From Karalla daura (lineage: Eukaryota; Chordata; Actinopteri; Chaetodontiformes; Leiognathidae), in contig CM055202.1 of assembly GCA_029224185.1 (NCBI GenBank), positions 2,679,782 to 2,743,781 of the forward strand: a DNA stretch of 64,000 nt, written 5' to 3'. Numbering within the stretch: position 1 is the stretch's first letter; every line of letters begins with the position of its first letter. Below, in pieces: positions 1-12,494 of this stretch. The translations under genes and the position numbers were made by a program. The notes beneath the pieces were generated by a model. The model did no database searches, was not told the DNA's origin, and worked only from the letters and a program-made list of their open reading frames with translations.

Positions 1-70
1 TTACACCACACCAGTGTCACAGGAGTCTGCTGGAGGTGAGCAATGTGCTTGAGACAGGCCTCCAGTCCAG

Positions 71-174
<104 letters not shown>

Positions 175-1581
175 TCCAGGGGTGTTTTAGACTCTCCTCT
201 TGGCCTGACTGTGGTTGTTTTTGAGCTGGATACGTGACAGTTCTTCTCTTGCTTTTATTTTGAACATAATAGAAAAGGTGTGATCGTGGGACTCTCTTCC
301 CTCTGACCTCCTAAACTTGTTTGTCTTATTAAATGAGCAGATGATTAATAGGTCCAATAACGGGCATCACATCAGCTGTGCCTGCTCTAGGTGGCAGATC
401 AGCTTTCAGGACGGATTAATAAGCGGGAAGCAGCGGTCTGGAGTCGGGCTGAAAGCTGCAGCTCGTCTCAGGAGCCTTTGAGGCCACTTTAGGAAATAAT
501 AGGAGCTGCTTGTTGCAAGACTGAGAGGAGAGCAATTAAAGGGAGCCTGTGATGCATGTCAGCACCACCTGTCCATCTCCACAACGTGGATGTTCTGCTT
601 CTTGGGTGCAAGTTAAGTGAAAATACAACATATATTCATACTTAGATCATCCGGTTTTGGAAAACGGCAGCAGAGAAGCATGGGGAGGCTACGCATGCCT
701 GTATAGTTTCACTCGTGGTGCAGCTCAGTGGGAGTTATGTAGATCTTAGGGAGGATGAAGAGATGAACTGATACTGAAGCGAGTGCCACATGCTGACTGC
801 ACAGAGTCTGCTGTGCTCAGTGTAATCAGAGAAACTGTCTCACTGCTGTTCATATAGACGTCCGGGCAGATCGTCTTTATTGTAGAACTCAACCGAATTT
901 CGTTTGGGGCCTTGTACTTACATCTCTTATTGGAGTTTGTCTAAAATATTTAATCAAACAATGTGTGGGAGTTGGAATGAGACCAGAGCTCCCAGCCTAC
1001 ACTTATGGTGTAAATGCTGGTGTAATCTTTCCTTTGATACAGTGTTAACGTGATTTTAAAAGAGACCCAGAATAAAGAATAAAGAATAAAAAAGCAAAAC
1101 TCCAGTTACCACTTAGTTTGGGTAAGCGGCTGCTGAGCTATGTAGTCTAGACAGTAACATACAGCATCTATAAAGAGACTGTAAACGCCATAATGTCCTG
1201 TTGGTTTGGTCCTGGGCTGCAGGTCCAGCCTGGGGTCTGGGGATCAGGGACCAGGTCAGTGAGTGTGTGAGGTGACGTCTGTCTCATACTCCTCTCCCTC
1301 AGTTATCATTCATCTGTTAGTAAACAAAACACAGAAATAATAAATAAACAACACTGTAAATAAGATTTCTCCATCAGTCTGGGTTTGTTTGTCAGTCAGG
1401 TCTCTCATCCTCACTCTGAGGTGTTGACGATGATAAAATACCAAAAACATACAAACAAACAAACCTCAGGAATGGCCTCAGAATCAATAGCTGCTGGACC
1501 TGGACTTCAAGGATGCAACGTCACTGCTGCGAATGTGGATTTGACTTTGGTGCTTTTTTTTCCCTTTTTATGACATTGTTG

Positions 1582-1584
<3 letters not shown>

Positions 1585-1615
<31 letters not shown>
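1585..1615. repeat. (CA)n microsatellite
   Basis: About 15 CA units. Confidence 0.95.
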
Positions 1616-1618
<3 letters not shown>

Positions 1619-1929
1619 CGTGATGTTTGGGCATTTTGGCGGGTGCCAGGAAGGTGACCCAGTGATGAAGGACCTTGAGATAATGGAAGTGTTCCCGTCG
1701 GAGCCACGGGGGAAGTGCAGGTTGCCGGCAGAACTGCTGACTGTGCGGAACAGACTCAGCCCCCCAGGTGCATGCTGGGAAGGCACCTTTAAAGAAGACG
1801 CTGCAGAGGGAATCTGGACCGGGCCCGGGAACGTTTTCCTCCAGAGACGCTGCGGTGATGTCTGCAGAGGAAGAGGAGGGACAAGGTGATGCAGAGCGTG
1901 TGCAACGAAGAGGAGAATGGATGGAAAAC

Positions 1930-1999
<70 letters not shown>
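1930..1999. repeat. (CA)n microsatellite
   Basis: About 35 CA units, 315 bases from the previous CA tract. Confidence 0.97.
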
Positions 2000-2001
<2 letters not shown>

Positions 2002-2509
2002 TACTAGTTGAAGTCATTTCTGGCCTGGATATTGAAACAAGTGAGATCATTTTTCACAACTTCTATATACTCTTGTACTTTAATGCAACAACCAGTTAGA
2101 ATAATAAGATTATAGTGTTTACCTGACTTGTTAATTGATTATTCTATCCATGGTATTATTTATGCAACAGAGGACATAGTGGACACAATAACATTATAAA
2201 CCCTCACTTTCCTTACTACGTCCTGAACTCCTTACTGTTAATATTTTGGTCATTATTACATCCCGAGTGAGTTTCATCCTCCTCCCAGAACCTGTACGTC
2301 TTCTTCCTCTTCTTCCTGGTCTCCATCTTGTTTTGGATACGACCCAGGCCAGTGTGGTCGAGCACTCCCCCAATAAACCACAATAGACTGGGACATTTAC
2401 GCTGATGGGTTTGTTAGTTTCAGAGTGTCGATGCAGCTGTGAGAGCAGCCAGCGAGGCGCGGCCGGTCCGTGATGATGCTGAACGGTTTAAAACCAGCGG
2501 GCCGAGGCC

Positions 2510-2790
2510 CCGCCCCGCCCCGCCAGTCAATTAGAACCAGCTCGGGATGGCTTGTTAAATAACATCGGCTAATTAATGAAATCTCTTTATCGAAGGCGCG
2601 TGGAAAGGTTGCCGCTGCAGCGGAGGCGTCCGTCGTGCCTAATCTCTCTCTTAATCTTCTAATCTAATCAGAGGACGTTTTATTTCTGGGGCGGTGGGGA
2701 CCAGGGAGAGGCGGGTGAGGATGCGGGCGCGGGGCCGCGCTCTAATTTAAGACTCTTGTCTGCTCTCGTTTTGTCAGTCACAGCAGCGGG
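2510..2790. promoter_or_regulatory. Candidate conserved non-coding element
   Basis: Unique sequence, free of repeats, with homeodomain-type cores (ggctaattaatgaaatc, tctaatctaatcag, ctctaatttaag) flanked by GC-rich stretches. This composition is typical of developmental enhancers in long neuronal genes, but conservation cannot be tested here. Confidence 0.3.
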
Positions 2791-2898
2791 AGGCGCTTTG
2801 TCCCTCCCAGCTTGTGCTCAGAGCCTCAAAGTGGTTCCAGCTGAAACAGAAACGACCAGCGAAGAAAAAGAAAAACACTCTTAGGCTCCTGATGAAAG

Positions 2899-2930
<32 letters not shown>

Positions 2931-2943
2931 TTATATATATATA
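2899..2943. repeat. Compound (CA)n-(TA)n microsatellite
   Basis: About ten CA units run into an AT dinucleotide tract. Confidence 0.9.
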
Positions 2944-3278
2944 GATGTACTTATCCCAAAATGAAATTATTCTGTCCAGCACACAAAAGGACTTCACATT
3001 GACAATACACACAGAAAATAGTCATGAACTGAATGAACAATAGTAACATAACAAAAATAATAATGATCATGGTGAGGATGTTATTAATGATGATGACAGG
3101 CCTGCTACTGTTACTACTACTACTACTAATGATAATTATAATGATAACTACTGTGATCATAGTCGTAATGGTCGTCATGGTCACAACCTTAATAAACAAC
3201 AATAATGACAATACGTTTGAAACAGGATAAAACGGCACGACTTCAGAAATCAAGATGAGAGGAGGGGAGCTGGAAGAT

Positions 3279-3532
<254 letters not shown>

Positions 3533-4520
3533 GAGGCTACAGAACTGAGAGGATGACAGTGAACAGAGAGTTCTAGCTGCTCTGGATCTTCTGACGCTGT
3601 GACTCTGGAGCCCAGCACTTACGGAGCATTAACGTTGTCTTAAAACCTGATTATTGACCTGTGTGGAGAGGAGCTAAAGTGACTACAGTTTACGGTTATT
3701 TACAGTGTTTACTTCCTGCCTCCACCTGATGACCTTCAGGGGTATCTTTGGATGCTGCTGCAGTGCTTTGGCAACGTCACCTTACAGTTTTATATCCATT
3801 AAACTGGAGCAGAGAACGTGTTTTCCAGTCTGCCTCCTCACATGCTGAAGTAAAAACTCTCAGCCATCCATCGGCCTGTTATCTTACTTTGCACCTTAAT
3901 GGGGTTCTAGGAGTACAAAATGAATGAATAAATAAATAAAATAGTGAATGATTTAAACTGCAAATCAGCTGAGAAACAGCTCATGTCATTATGTCACTTT
4001 ATATATGTCAGTGAACAGATTCATTAATGCTGTGAAGGGAACACATAAGAAAATATGAATCAACATTTTGTGTTGGAAAAATCAGGTCAAATGTTTACCA
4101 GTGTTTCCAGCCACAATGACCTGAACTGCTAACCACTCATCTGTTATGTATTTTAGAGCCATGTCCAGACAAAAGCAGTTTTTCTTTCTATTTTAATGAT
4201 AACATTAAATGTGTTAATAATAACACAATTAACCTGGTTGCAAATTCAAACTTCTCTAGTTCCCTTTTTTAGTTTCTCTCTCTCTCTCTATTCAGAGCAA
4301 TTCAGAGCAATTAAACACGTTTATGGACTCTTGGAGGAAGTCTGAGCACCTGGAGAAAACCCATGCACCATCACACCTTTTATATTTTACTTTAGCGAGT
4401 ATTAACCTGATTACAAATTTACATCTTTTGTTCCCTCTTGGTCTCTCTCTCCCACTTGTTTCAAAGGTAATGAACTTTACACACTCCTGCCCGGTGCCAT
4501 CACATATATGTGTGTGGAGA

Positions 4521-4742
4521 CTCCTCATAGCGCATCCTCCTCATAGCACATCCTCCTCATAGCACGTCCTCCTCATAGCACGTCCTCCTCATAGCACGTC
4601 GTCCTCATAGCACGTCCTCCTCATAGCACATCCTCCTCATAGCACGTCCTCCTCATAGCACGTCCTCCTCATAGCACGTCCTCCTCATAGCACGTCCTCC
4701 TCATAGCACATCCTCCTCATAGCACATCCTCCTCATAGCACA
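4521..4742. repeat. 16-bp minisatellite
   Basis: About 14 copies of a unit close to TCCTCCTCATAGCACG, with CACG/CACA variants. Confidence 0.95.
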
Positions 4743-4918
4743 CCCTGAAGCAGCCTGCGAAGCTAAATGAAAGTATGAAGTAAAGGTCATGGGAGGGAGA
4801 GCTCCCATCGCTGCGTAGGAGTCGGAGCTAATTTGTAGTGCGTGGTGCGTCCACAGAAACGTCCTGAGAGGGAAAGGCCAGACACAGTGGACGAGGTGGC
4901 CTGGACCAAACCCCCTCG

Positions 4919-4978
4919 ACACCTCCTCCTCCTCCTCCTCCTCCTCCTCCTCCTCCTCCTCCTCCTCCTCCTCCTCCA
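4919..4978. repeat. (CTC)n microsatellite
   Basis: About 19 CTC units; the Glu, Arg and Leu runs predicted across it are artefacts. Confidence 0.96.
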
Positions 4979-6714
4979 CCGGAGCGTGTTTACCACTGGC
5001 CAGAGCTCATTAGCAGCCACTGCTCTTTGTATTTATAATGTTGTTGTCATGCAGCTCTAAATGAGCTCTCGGGTCATTAATCTTCCTCTGCATCTCCGTC
5101 CCAGGCCCACAGGGTTTATTTATTCCACCAGTGAGGGTGGAAACCCTCCACATCTGAAACCTCTGCTCCTACAGCAGTGAGCTGCCACTGCTCTGATACA
5201 TACATCATTAATCCGTGGCTTCGCTAATGAGGGAGATCCGAGTTTATGACACTCGTGTCGGGGAATAATGAAAACATTAAGGGATAATTTTATATTTTAA
5301 ATCATGTTTTAGTATCTAGTTGAGCTCGCCTGGTTTCATGCAACATCCCTCGTCCAGCATGTATCCAATAGGACCATCAATGTTTACTATGTGCTGTAAA
5401 AACTGGGGATATATATATATATGGGGGACGACTATCTTATCTTATATCTTAAGCTGCTAGAAGGACATTAGACTCTTATTAAGTGGACTGATTATACCTA
5501 GAGGCAGGTCCAAACATTTTAGCTTCAGTCAATTGATCAGACCAGATCGATACAACCAGAATGAAAAGTTAGATATAAAATAAACTTTATATATGTATAA
5601 TCTAACTCAACTAACTAAAATGAGACAATCAATAGAGAGAAACACTTATCTCCTTAAATAAATGGAAACACTGAACACGGTCAGACGTCTATATGATATT
5701 TAGGTGAAAGCCAGGTTGTCCTCACAGCTGCTCTGTCTCCACACATAATCTATGAATCCATAAGAAACAATAGTGACTTTGCTCTTTGTCTGAGCGTTGA
5801 GCTACAGATGTCGTGCTTAATTAAACAGAGCTTCCAGCGGTGTTTGCTCTCCGGGTCTTTACAGTCCTGCACTGGCTGCCACGTCCACTGTCAGCATCTG
5901 CACGGCCCAGCGCTCGCCTTCCATCTCTAACGCGTTGGCTCTGAGTCTGACCAGCTGTGACATTTGGTGGGAGCTCAGGGACTGCACACACAGCATTCGA
6001 GCATTACGCAACCTTGGCTAAATAATTCAATGCGTGCTGTGCATATTACATTGTGCCCATAGTCCCCCCCCCTCACCCTGCACTTGGGTGCCGGTGCATC
6101 CTGCTCCTGCCAGCAGAAAAACAGAACAAAAAAAACCACACTTGTGCTCAGGCTTGAATTCGCTCCTCGCTGTTTCCAGACCTGTTTACGAGGCCGCAGC
6201 CAGAGGAGCTGGAGCGTAGTGAAGTCTGCAGACACGCTCTGACTGATGACTGTACATTGTTCACAGCCACTGCTGCAGTGTTGTGGCTGCAGCTCAGCCT
6301 GGCATCTGAAAATCTCAGGGTTGTTGTTTTTTGTGTTTCCAGCTCAGAGGGGATGGAGCTACCAAACACTGAGAATACAGTAAAACTGAGCTGCATTATC
6401 TAGGGATCCTCTGGAAACTACACGATCCTCAGGCCTTTTACTGTTGCACTGGCTCCCTTAAGCAGAACCTCTAAAGCGACGTCAGCTGGTGCGTTTTCAT
6501 CAGCTGCAAATAACCTAAATGTTGTTGCAGAAAACAAACAAAGCAAGGAAAGGTTGGAGACAAATAGTGTCAAGGCATCTATTTTGGGTGAAAATGCAAA
6601 ACTTTTGTCGCTTTCGTTTGTCTGCACAATAACTGAAGAAGAACAAAATGATGCAGGCTCCAGAGTGAAAAGGCATGTGTACTAAAGTTAGCAGAGAATC
6701 GCTGAAAGCACCAA

Positions 6715-6981
6715 CTACTGGCACCTTAAACAGTTTGAAAATGACGCTTTGGTTTTCAGGATCATTAACATCATCATCATTGTGGATTCTTGACCTCTGA
6801 ACGTCCTCCACGTCTTCTCTCTGAGCTGAAGCCTCTTGGATGAGGAATGTCCCCAGGAACGATGTGATTCTGTGACCTCCCCTCCTCTGTAGAGATGGAT
6901 TCTCCTTTTTTTGGCATCGATGCCTCCTTTAACTTGTCTTTCAAACTGCCAGTCTTCACTGTCTAAATGATGTATGACCAT
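6715..6981 (-). pseudogene. Decayed retroelement fragment, Penelope-like C-terminus (tentative)
   Basis: The minus-strand frame reads HLDSEDWQFERQVKGGIDAK then KRRIHLYRGGEV. It resembles a motif with the core FERGVKEAI...LNRGG that I remember at the C-terminus of GIY-YIG/Penelope-like retroelement proteins in fish. It is short, degenerate and has no reverse transcriptase beside it. Confidence 0.35.
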
Positions 6982-9282
6982 GTCCTAAAGGGAGAGACCC
7001 TTGTATTCTAGATGTAGGTGTACGTCTGAGTCCTGACCTGTGCCGTCACCAGATCGGTCCACTGCAACATTATGAGATCATTCAGAGTCTCCTTCCAAAG
7101 CCTGGAGTGTTAATGTGCTGCTTTAACAGCCTCCTCTGTCCAGACAGGGCTTTCCAACAGATCCTGGAGCCAGACTGCAGGGATTTGAGCCTAGTCCAGT
7201 ATCCCGAGGTATTACATCAATTCCACACTTCACAGTCTACGTCCAGGGCCAGCGCTCGATGCCAGTGTCCAGGCGTCCGCGCTGCCCTTTGTGTTATGAG
7301 GCAGAAAGATGGACGCCGTGTGGATGTGTGTGGAACTGCTCTGTCTGTCAGGCAGGAGAGAGGAATCAGTAAAACCATGGCTCCGATCCGTCCCTAACCT
7401 TGTGTGACAAGGTTTGTTACGTGCCGGAACTCAAATTCAACCCTGACACAGTCACCAAATGTAGATACTGTTAAGAACGAGGTTCTTTGCTGTTTTTTGC
7501 AGAACGGTCCAACAATGTGGTTATTAATACAGAATAATGGCACTGGAATGAACATTCGCGGGTATCGATGTTGGTCTGTCTGTGATGGAGGTCCGTACAA
7601 AAATACTCAAAAAAAAAGAAAAGAAATTGTCCTTAAACTGCTGCCAGAAGGTTGTGAGCACAATATACCAGCAGATCTGCTTTAATTACAACTTAGGAAA
7701 GCGTGAAAAACAGCCTTGAAACACAAACAGACAGGATTTATGAGGACAGACCCATTCCTGAACCAAATCTGCCCCGGGTTAAAAGCGAATCGAGTTGTCA
7801 AAAATTTACTTTGACAAAACTGCACCAGGAGGCACATCTTAGGCCTGCGACTCGTCTGGTCTGATCTCTATCACTAGTGATCAGCAGCAGAGCAGGTGAC
7901 AGACAGCGGTGCAGTGATACAGGTGGTTAGCGCTACCTGCTGCTGCCTCCAGGCCACGGGCCGGGCCTCTCTTCATTTGATGACAGATGCGTGGGCAGAG
8001 GACAGTTAAAACCCTGAATAAATCCGCTGTTTTTCAAAGGAAAATTACAAAGTGTCTCGCAGCTTCCTGAGCAGACACAGGGAGGGAGCTATCATTACCC
8101 AGGCCTCATTTATTTCCTCAAGGACCCCCCTGTGGGGCTGTTTACCTCCTGCATGGGGATAAATACTCACCTGCCACAACATTCCCAAGGACTGTTAGCG
8201 GATGGACTCCACAGTCAGGGTGAGATTAGCATCTTGTTTTTTAAGCACACATATATTTACCTCTTCTTCATGATCTGGTGGCGAGCTCTGTGTCAAATGT
8301 TTCAGGAAAGATTTTCACAAATCGTTTGCTACAGATTGACGCTTTACATGCTCCCTCTGCATTGGCACTGAAGAGGGAGCTGTGCTAATAAGTCGGCCTG
8401 GTTGTAAGATAATGAGAATACTTTACTGAGTGTAAATAAGGTGTGAGGAAGATGAAAGGTTGACTTATCGTTTTCTGCATGACTGCTCTATCAGAGACTG
8501 TGCAGGTCCACCTGAAGCCAAAGAGAGAATTAAAGTTAGCTCCAAAATGTCACAGATGGCACAGATTTATAGTCCAAGTCTGGAGCACGTTTGACGAGCT
8601 GTCGTTTCCCCTCTCATCGTCTTTTGTTTGGAACGAAGATTGAAACTCATTTCAGCCTAATGACAAACCACATGTGCACCAAAAAGTGTGTGTGAGAGAG
8701 AGAGAATGGAGCATACTGACACCCCTAAAACTGCCACATCCTGCTGTTCTCCATTCAGGTTTTCTTTCACATTGTTGTTTCCAATGAGTGAACTAAGACG
8801 AGGTTGAATGGAAACGCTGGTACCAGTGCTGCTAGTTAGGGCTAGCAGCGTTACCTGTGTTTCTATCTGAGCTGTGATAACTTTTCATTTGTGGGAAACG
8901 TGGAGTTTAGAAACTCGGGCTGCGTGTGAGCGAGCGCTACGAGGCACGGTGGCCGTCACTTCATCCACATCAGCCGGCTCAGAGAGAGAGCGCGCTCTCC
9001 ATTATTCATCCAGTTACAGACGTTGGACATTACTTATACATTACAGTCTCGGCTTGTTCTTTTTCTGCTACGAAACCTTTCATTATTTAAGGGGACACGT
9101 GCCGAGCGGAGCGGAGCGGGGGACCTGCGCTGATGTTTTAAAGATCAGAGGAGAGAGTTCATGTTTTATCAGGGCTCTTACACGGACAGACACCAGATTG
9201 AAAACATAAATATGTTTTACCTTTGAAAGAGGCGTCGTAGGAAAACGTGCGGTAATGGAGTGGTGTGTGGGCTTTTCTCACA

Positions 9283-9296
9283 CACTGTAACAAATT
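9283..9296 (+). repeat. Left terminal inverted repeat
   Basis: CACTGTAACAAATT; the exact reverse complement occurs at 12130-12143. Confidence 0.75.
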
Positions 9297-9639
9297 ACTG
9301 TAAAAATACAGGGTATTTTGAACAGTAGTATACCATTTTCCGTTAATACAGTTGAATACCGCAAATTCTGACATCTTGGAGGAAAAAAATGTTTACAGCA
9401 AGCGTCTGTAAAAGAAATACAGTAAAATTAGAAATTTACAGCAAGCCACCATAATCTTACGGTATCATACAGTATTTATTTTCTTTTTCAGTTAACTTTA
9501 GGGACTTAATGTTGGGTCAGTTCAATCAGCTATTCATCGGGGCGAAATTAAAAATAGGGATGCATATCAGTATTTTTATTTAAACTTGAGGACACAACAA
9601 TAAAAAAGGAAGAATTATTTTTCATCCGGACTCTTAAAC

Positions 9640-9763
9640 TGAAAGCTCCGAACGCACGGAGCACTTGGAGGCTTCATCTGCTGCTCCTTCCCGCTCCCTG
9701 CCGTCTCCTCGGAACTGAGCAGCTCATCCACACCCATCCTACCCCCGTGGCTCTTTTGAGAAG
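9640..9763 (+). other. Probable 5' UTR exon of the transposon-borne gene (start approximate)
   Basis: A GC-richer stretch ends in gagaag followed by a good donor, gtaaat. A possible acceptor (gttgtag) lies at 10083, five bases before the ATG at 10088. The layout suggests a non-coding first exon; the transcription start is not determined. Confidence 0.45.
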
Positions 9764-10087
9764 GTAAATATAATCTTGCAAAAGACAGAATGATGCTATA
9801 ATGTGGGTTTGTGTTGGATTAACATTTTATTAACTGTTTTTCTGCTGAAAAGATCGAGTTAAAACTACTAGCATACTAGCGTCGCTAATGTAGCAGCTAG
9901 GCTATGTGGACAAAAGTTTAGCTTTCTGTTGAGGCACATTACTTATGTTAGTGTTAGCTGGTTTAGTCATTTGATTAGCTGTCTACAAGGTTTTATTTTA
10001 CTATTAGAAAGTTTGAGTTTATAAGGAGAAGCTTGTTATTAAGGATGCAAACAGCTAACAAGTAAATTACAAACTAGTTGTAGATTC

Positions 10088-10292
10088 ATGTCATCCATCG
10101 GTGATGAAATAAAGACCGTCATCCTCAAGGCTTTGACCAATTTGTCTGAGGATGGTCAAAAGCAGGTCATCACAGCACTTGAAATCTCAGGTGTGGAATC
10201 AAAAGAGGACCTCAAATATGTGCAGCAGGATGACCTCAGAGATCTTTTGCCTGTTATCCAGCAAAGAAAACTTCTGGAAGCATTCAAGATGG
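10088..10292 (+). CDS. Element gene, coding exon 1 (SAM-like domain)
   Basis: It starts with ATG five bases after a possible acceptor and encodes 68 residues plus one base. The donor gtaagg is strong. Confidence 0.6.
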
Positions 10293-11368
10293 GTAAGGAC
10301 TATCAGTATAGTGTTCAAAACAATCAATGTTCATGAAATGAGTTTGCATGCCTGTAACAAATATTTTGAAATATTGATAATTTCTTTTCCATGTGTTCGA
10401 GAATCTACTACAGTCACCCTTGATCTACAGATAATTCAAGATGACTCAACACATACAAGCCTGACTTCACTCTCTAGTCCATTGCAAAATGTATAAGGGG
10501 TGGCTTTTTCTGTGAACTTGTTATCATCATATAGGACTCTTATACCCATATTTGTTTTCCATAATTGTTGTCTGCATCAGTTGCCGGCGATGGAGTCACA
10601 TTACACCATTGGATGATCAGCATTGAAAGCCGGGTCATCTGTGAAAGCACCCAAGCAAACTTCACCACGGGACTTGCGGCAGTATTTGCAACATTCTATG
10701 TATTCAACTTGCAGTACCAGGAAGAAGCTGCAAGGACTCTGGAGTTTGTTCAAAGGTAAATTTCCTGTCAGAAATATTGTCTGAGTGCGTCATCTCTCTT
10801 CGCAGCTCGGGGTACTAAATGCTCATATGTGGTATGTATCTTGAACTTTTCAGACCAAAGTCTTAGAAATCACTGATGACAAATTTCTCAAAGATAACAA
10901 TGTTTCCTAATGCCTCAAATTAAAGTTAAATAAATGTTGTAATAATGGCAGCAGCTGATCTGTCATAATCCTCAATTATGAATGTTTTGTTTCTCATAGT
11001 TTCTCAAAATGAAGTTAAATTCTTCTAATTATGAGACACAGGGGTGATTATCATAAAAAGACATCCTCATTTTTTGTTCAATTAATGTGATAGGGTTCCA
11101 TGTTAAATGCAAAGTATCTTTACTTGCTGCACCTATACTTTATCTATTATTTCATTTTAGGCGCCTCATTGGGATCAATCCTGAGAGGAGAAGAAAGACC
11201 AGCCAGGGGAAGGTGGTGTCAAAGCAGACAGGGAAGCTGGTCCACAAAAAGGCAGCAACAGTGAATCCCCATGTGGGGCTTTATTTAGTTGGAATGGTGC
11301 AGTTCAGTTGTCTCAGATGTTCAGGCTCTCCATTGTTAAGAATGTGTTCTGTGTGTATAGGGAAATAG
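10088..11368 (+). CDS. SAM-like domain protein gene inside the DNA element (three coding exons)
   Basis: Exons 10088-10292, 10581-10755 and 11161-11368 have donors gtaagg and gtaaat and acceptors gcatcag and attttag. They join into 195 residues and a TAG stop, with no frameshift. Residues 1-68 look like a helical SAM-type domain (ALEISGVESKEDLKYVQQDD then LRDLLPVIQQRKLLEAF). Residues 70-126 hold FTTGLAAVFATFYVFNLQYQ then EEAARTLEFVQ. Residues 127-165 hold RLIGINPERRRK and a basic stretch ending TVNPHV. I recall the same order in a large fish family of uncharacterised, SAM-domain-annotated proteins, where a long central region separates the two ends; here it is missing. After NPHV the last 30 residues do not match what I remember of the family. 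Function unknown. Confidence 0.6.
10397..10496 (+). pseudogene. Possible remnant of the central exon of the element gene
   Basis: Within the first coding intron an open stretch reads ESTTVTLDLQIIQDDSTHTS then LTSLSSPLQNV and a stop. The Ser/Thr-rich style resembles the linker that follows the SAM domain in related fish proteins as I remember them. There is no clear donor, so it is more likely a decayed piece of the lost central part than a used exon. Confidence 0.3.
10581..10755 (+). CDS. Element gene, coding exon 2
   Basis: 175 nt, acceptor ctgcatcag, donor gtaaat. It encodes AGDGVTLHHWMISIESRVIC, ESTQANFTTGLAAVFATFYV and FNLQYQEEAARTLEFVQ. Confidence 0.65.
11161..11368 (+). CDS. Element gene, coding exon 3 with stop
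   Basis: 208 nt, acceptor tcattttag, stop TAG at 11366-11368. It encodes RLIGINPERRRKTSQGKVVS then KQTGKLVHKKAATVNPHV and a 30-residue tail of uncertain origin, possibly a read-through after an eroded 3' end. Confidence 0.55.
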
Positions 11369-11718
11369 AGAGGTATTGAAGGAGAAAACCGAGACAATTG
11401 ATGAACAAAGATGCATCGTCTCCAGATGGAGAATTGACGTAAGAATTTATGTAAGTTTTGTTTAGCATTATATCTTGTATCTAGTATGAATGTACATACA
11501 ATAACATTAATAATTTGGATACTGTTGTTCATCATTTTCCACTGTAGCCAGTGTTGAGCATACCCTGACCCTCCCAACCAGTCCACGACTGATTCATGCC
11601 GATGTGTTGTGTTGTTGATGTAATGTGAGCCAATTCTTGTCATAGTTCAAGAAAAAAAACATGACAATCAAGTTAGTGTGTTTATAGATTTTTATGGATA
11701 CTGAAAATGTTCAGCTTT

Positions 11719-11724
11719 AATAAA
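11719..11724 (+). terminator. Poly(A) signal of the element gene
   Basis: AATAAA lies 350 bases after the stop of the SAM-like gene and still inside the element, so the element carries a whole transcription unit. Confidence 0.5.
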
Positions 11725-12129
11725 AGCTTAAAAAAAGGACATCTCTTGTCTGAGCCATTTCTGTGGTAGCTATTTTCATTTATTATTCCTTATTACTTAT
11801 TATTAGTTTTAATTTTTAAATGTAAAACATTTAGATCATTGGTTTATATCACTGTATAGATCACATTCTGCAGTATAGTTTCACAGTAGTAATAGAGAAT
11901 AATTTAGTAACTGTAAAATAACAGTAATAATAATAACTGTAAAATAACAGTATAATAGAAACCAAAAAGGTGAGAGTATGATACTGTAATGTTTATTTTC
12001 TGAGCAGCACAATACTGTATTATTTTTACGGTAATAAACTGTTGTTGACTGTACAGTAGGTATACTGTAGAATAACAGTTTCAAGCAGGCAACTTTAGCT
12101 GCCAGTAGTTTACTGTAAATTAACAAGAA

Positions 12130-12143
12130 AATTTGTTACAGTG
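12130..12143 (-). repeat. Right terminal inverted repeat
   Basis: AATTTGTTACAGTG, the exact inverse of the left end. Just inside is a GGCAACTTTAGCTGCC imperfect palindrome and more TACTGTA motifs. Confidence 0.75.
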
Positions 12144-12494
12144 CAGCATGCGAGGCAATTATTCAGCAAATTAAACCTCAATCAAGTCGACTTTTGTTCA
12201 CTTATGCTGCTGGTTTGTGGTAAAAAAATAATAATTAAATACAGTCTGAAAGTCCATTGTTTTCGCATGAAAACGGTTACTCACAGGGATAAAAACATTT
12301 TTAAAGCCGATAATAATTATTATTTTGCTTTTTAAAGCTGAACTCACGTATTTGCAACAAGCGCAGCTGTAGAAATCGAACATTCAGAAAAACATTCACC
12401 ATCATCACAACGTACAAATGAAGACCACTCGATCAAAAACAGACATTTTGACGCATCAACACTGTTCTGTAATGTTATCTGCAGCATGGTGACA

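Larger units (their letters stand above)
9283..12143 (+). mobile_element. CACTA/EnSpm-like DNA element carrying a host-type gene
   Basis: The left end (9283-9296) and the reverse complement of the right end (12130-12143) are both CACTGTAACAAATT, a perfect 14-bp terminal inverted repeat starting CACTG. CA lies outside both ends (9281-9282 and 12144-12145) and could be a 2-bp target duplication, which is too short to be convincing. Both terminal regions are crowded with ACTGTA/TACAGT motifs, like the subterminal repeats of CACTA elements. No transposase frame is visible, so it is non-autonomous. The cargo is a complete spliced gene on the plus strand. The assignment to EnSpm/CACTA is inferred from the end sequence and from remembered fish repeats; another superfamily is possible. 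Confidence 0.65.

Noticed and set aside
1521..2050. 160-residue minus-strand frames with long Cys-Val runs
   Set aside because: They run through two CA/GT microsatellites; the unique part between them shows no domain.
4521..4742. Regular repeats that might suggest a CRISPR array
   Set aside because: The units are contiguous with no spacers, and the genome is vertebrate; it is a minisatellite.
9283..12143. hAT-type transposon as the identity of the element
   Set aside because: No 8-bp target duplication is visible, and the ends start CACTG, which fits CACTA/EnSpm better.
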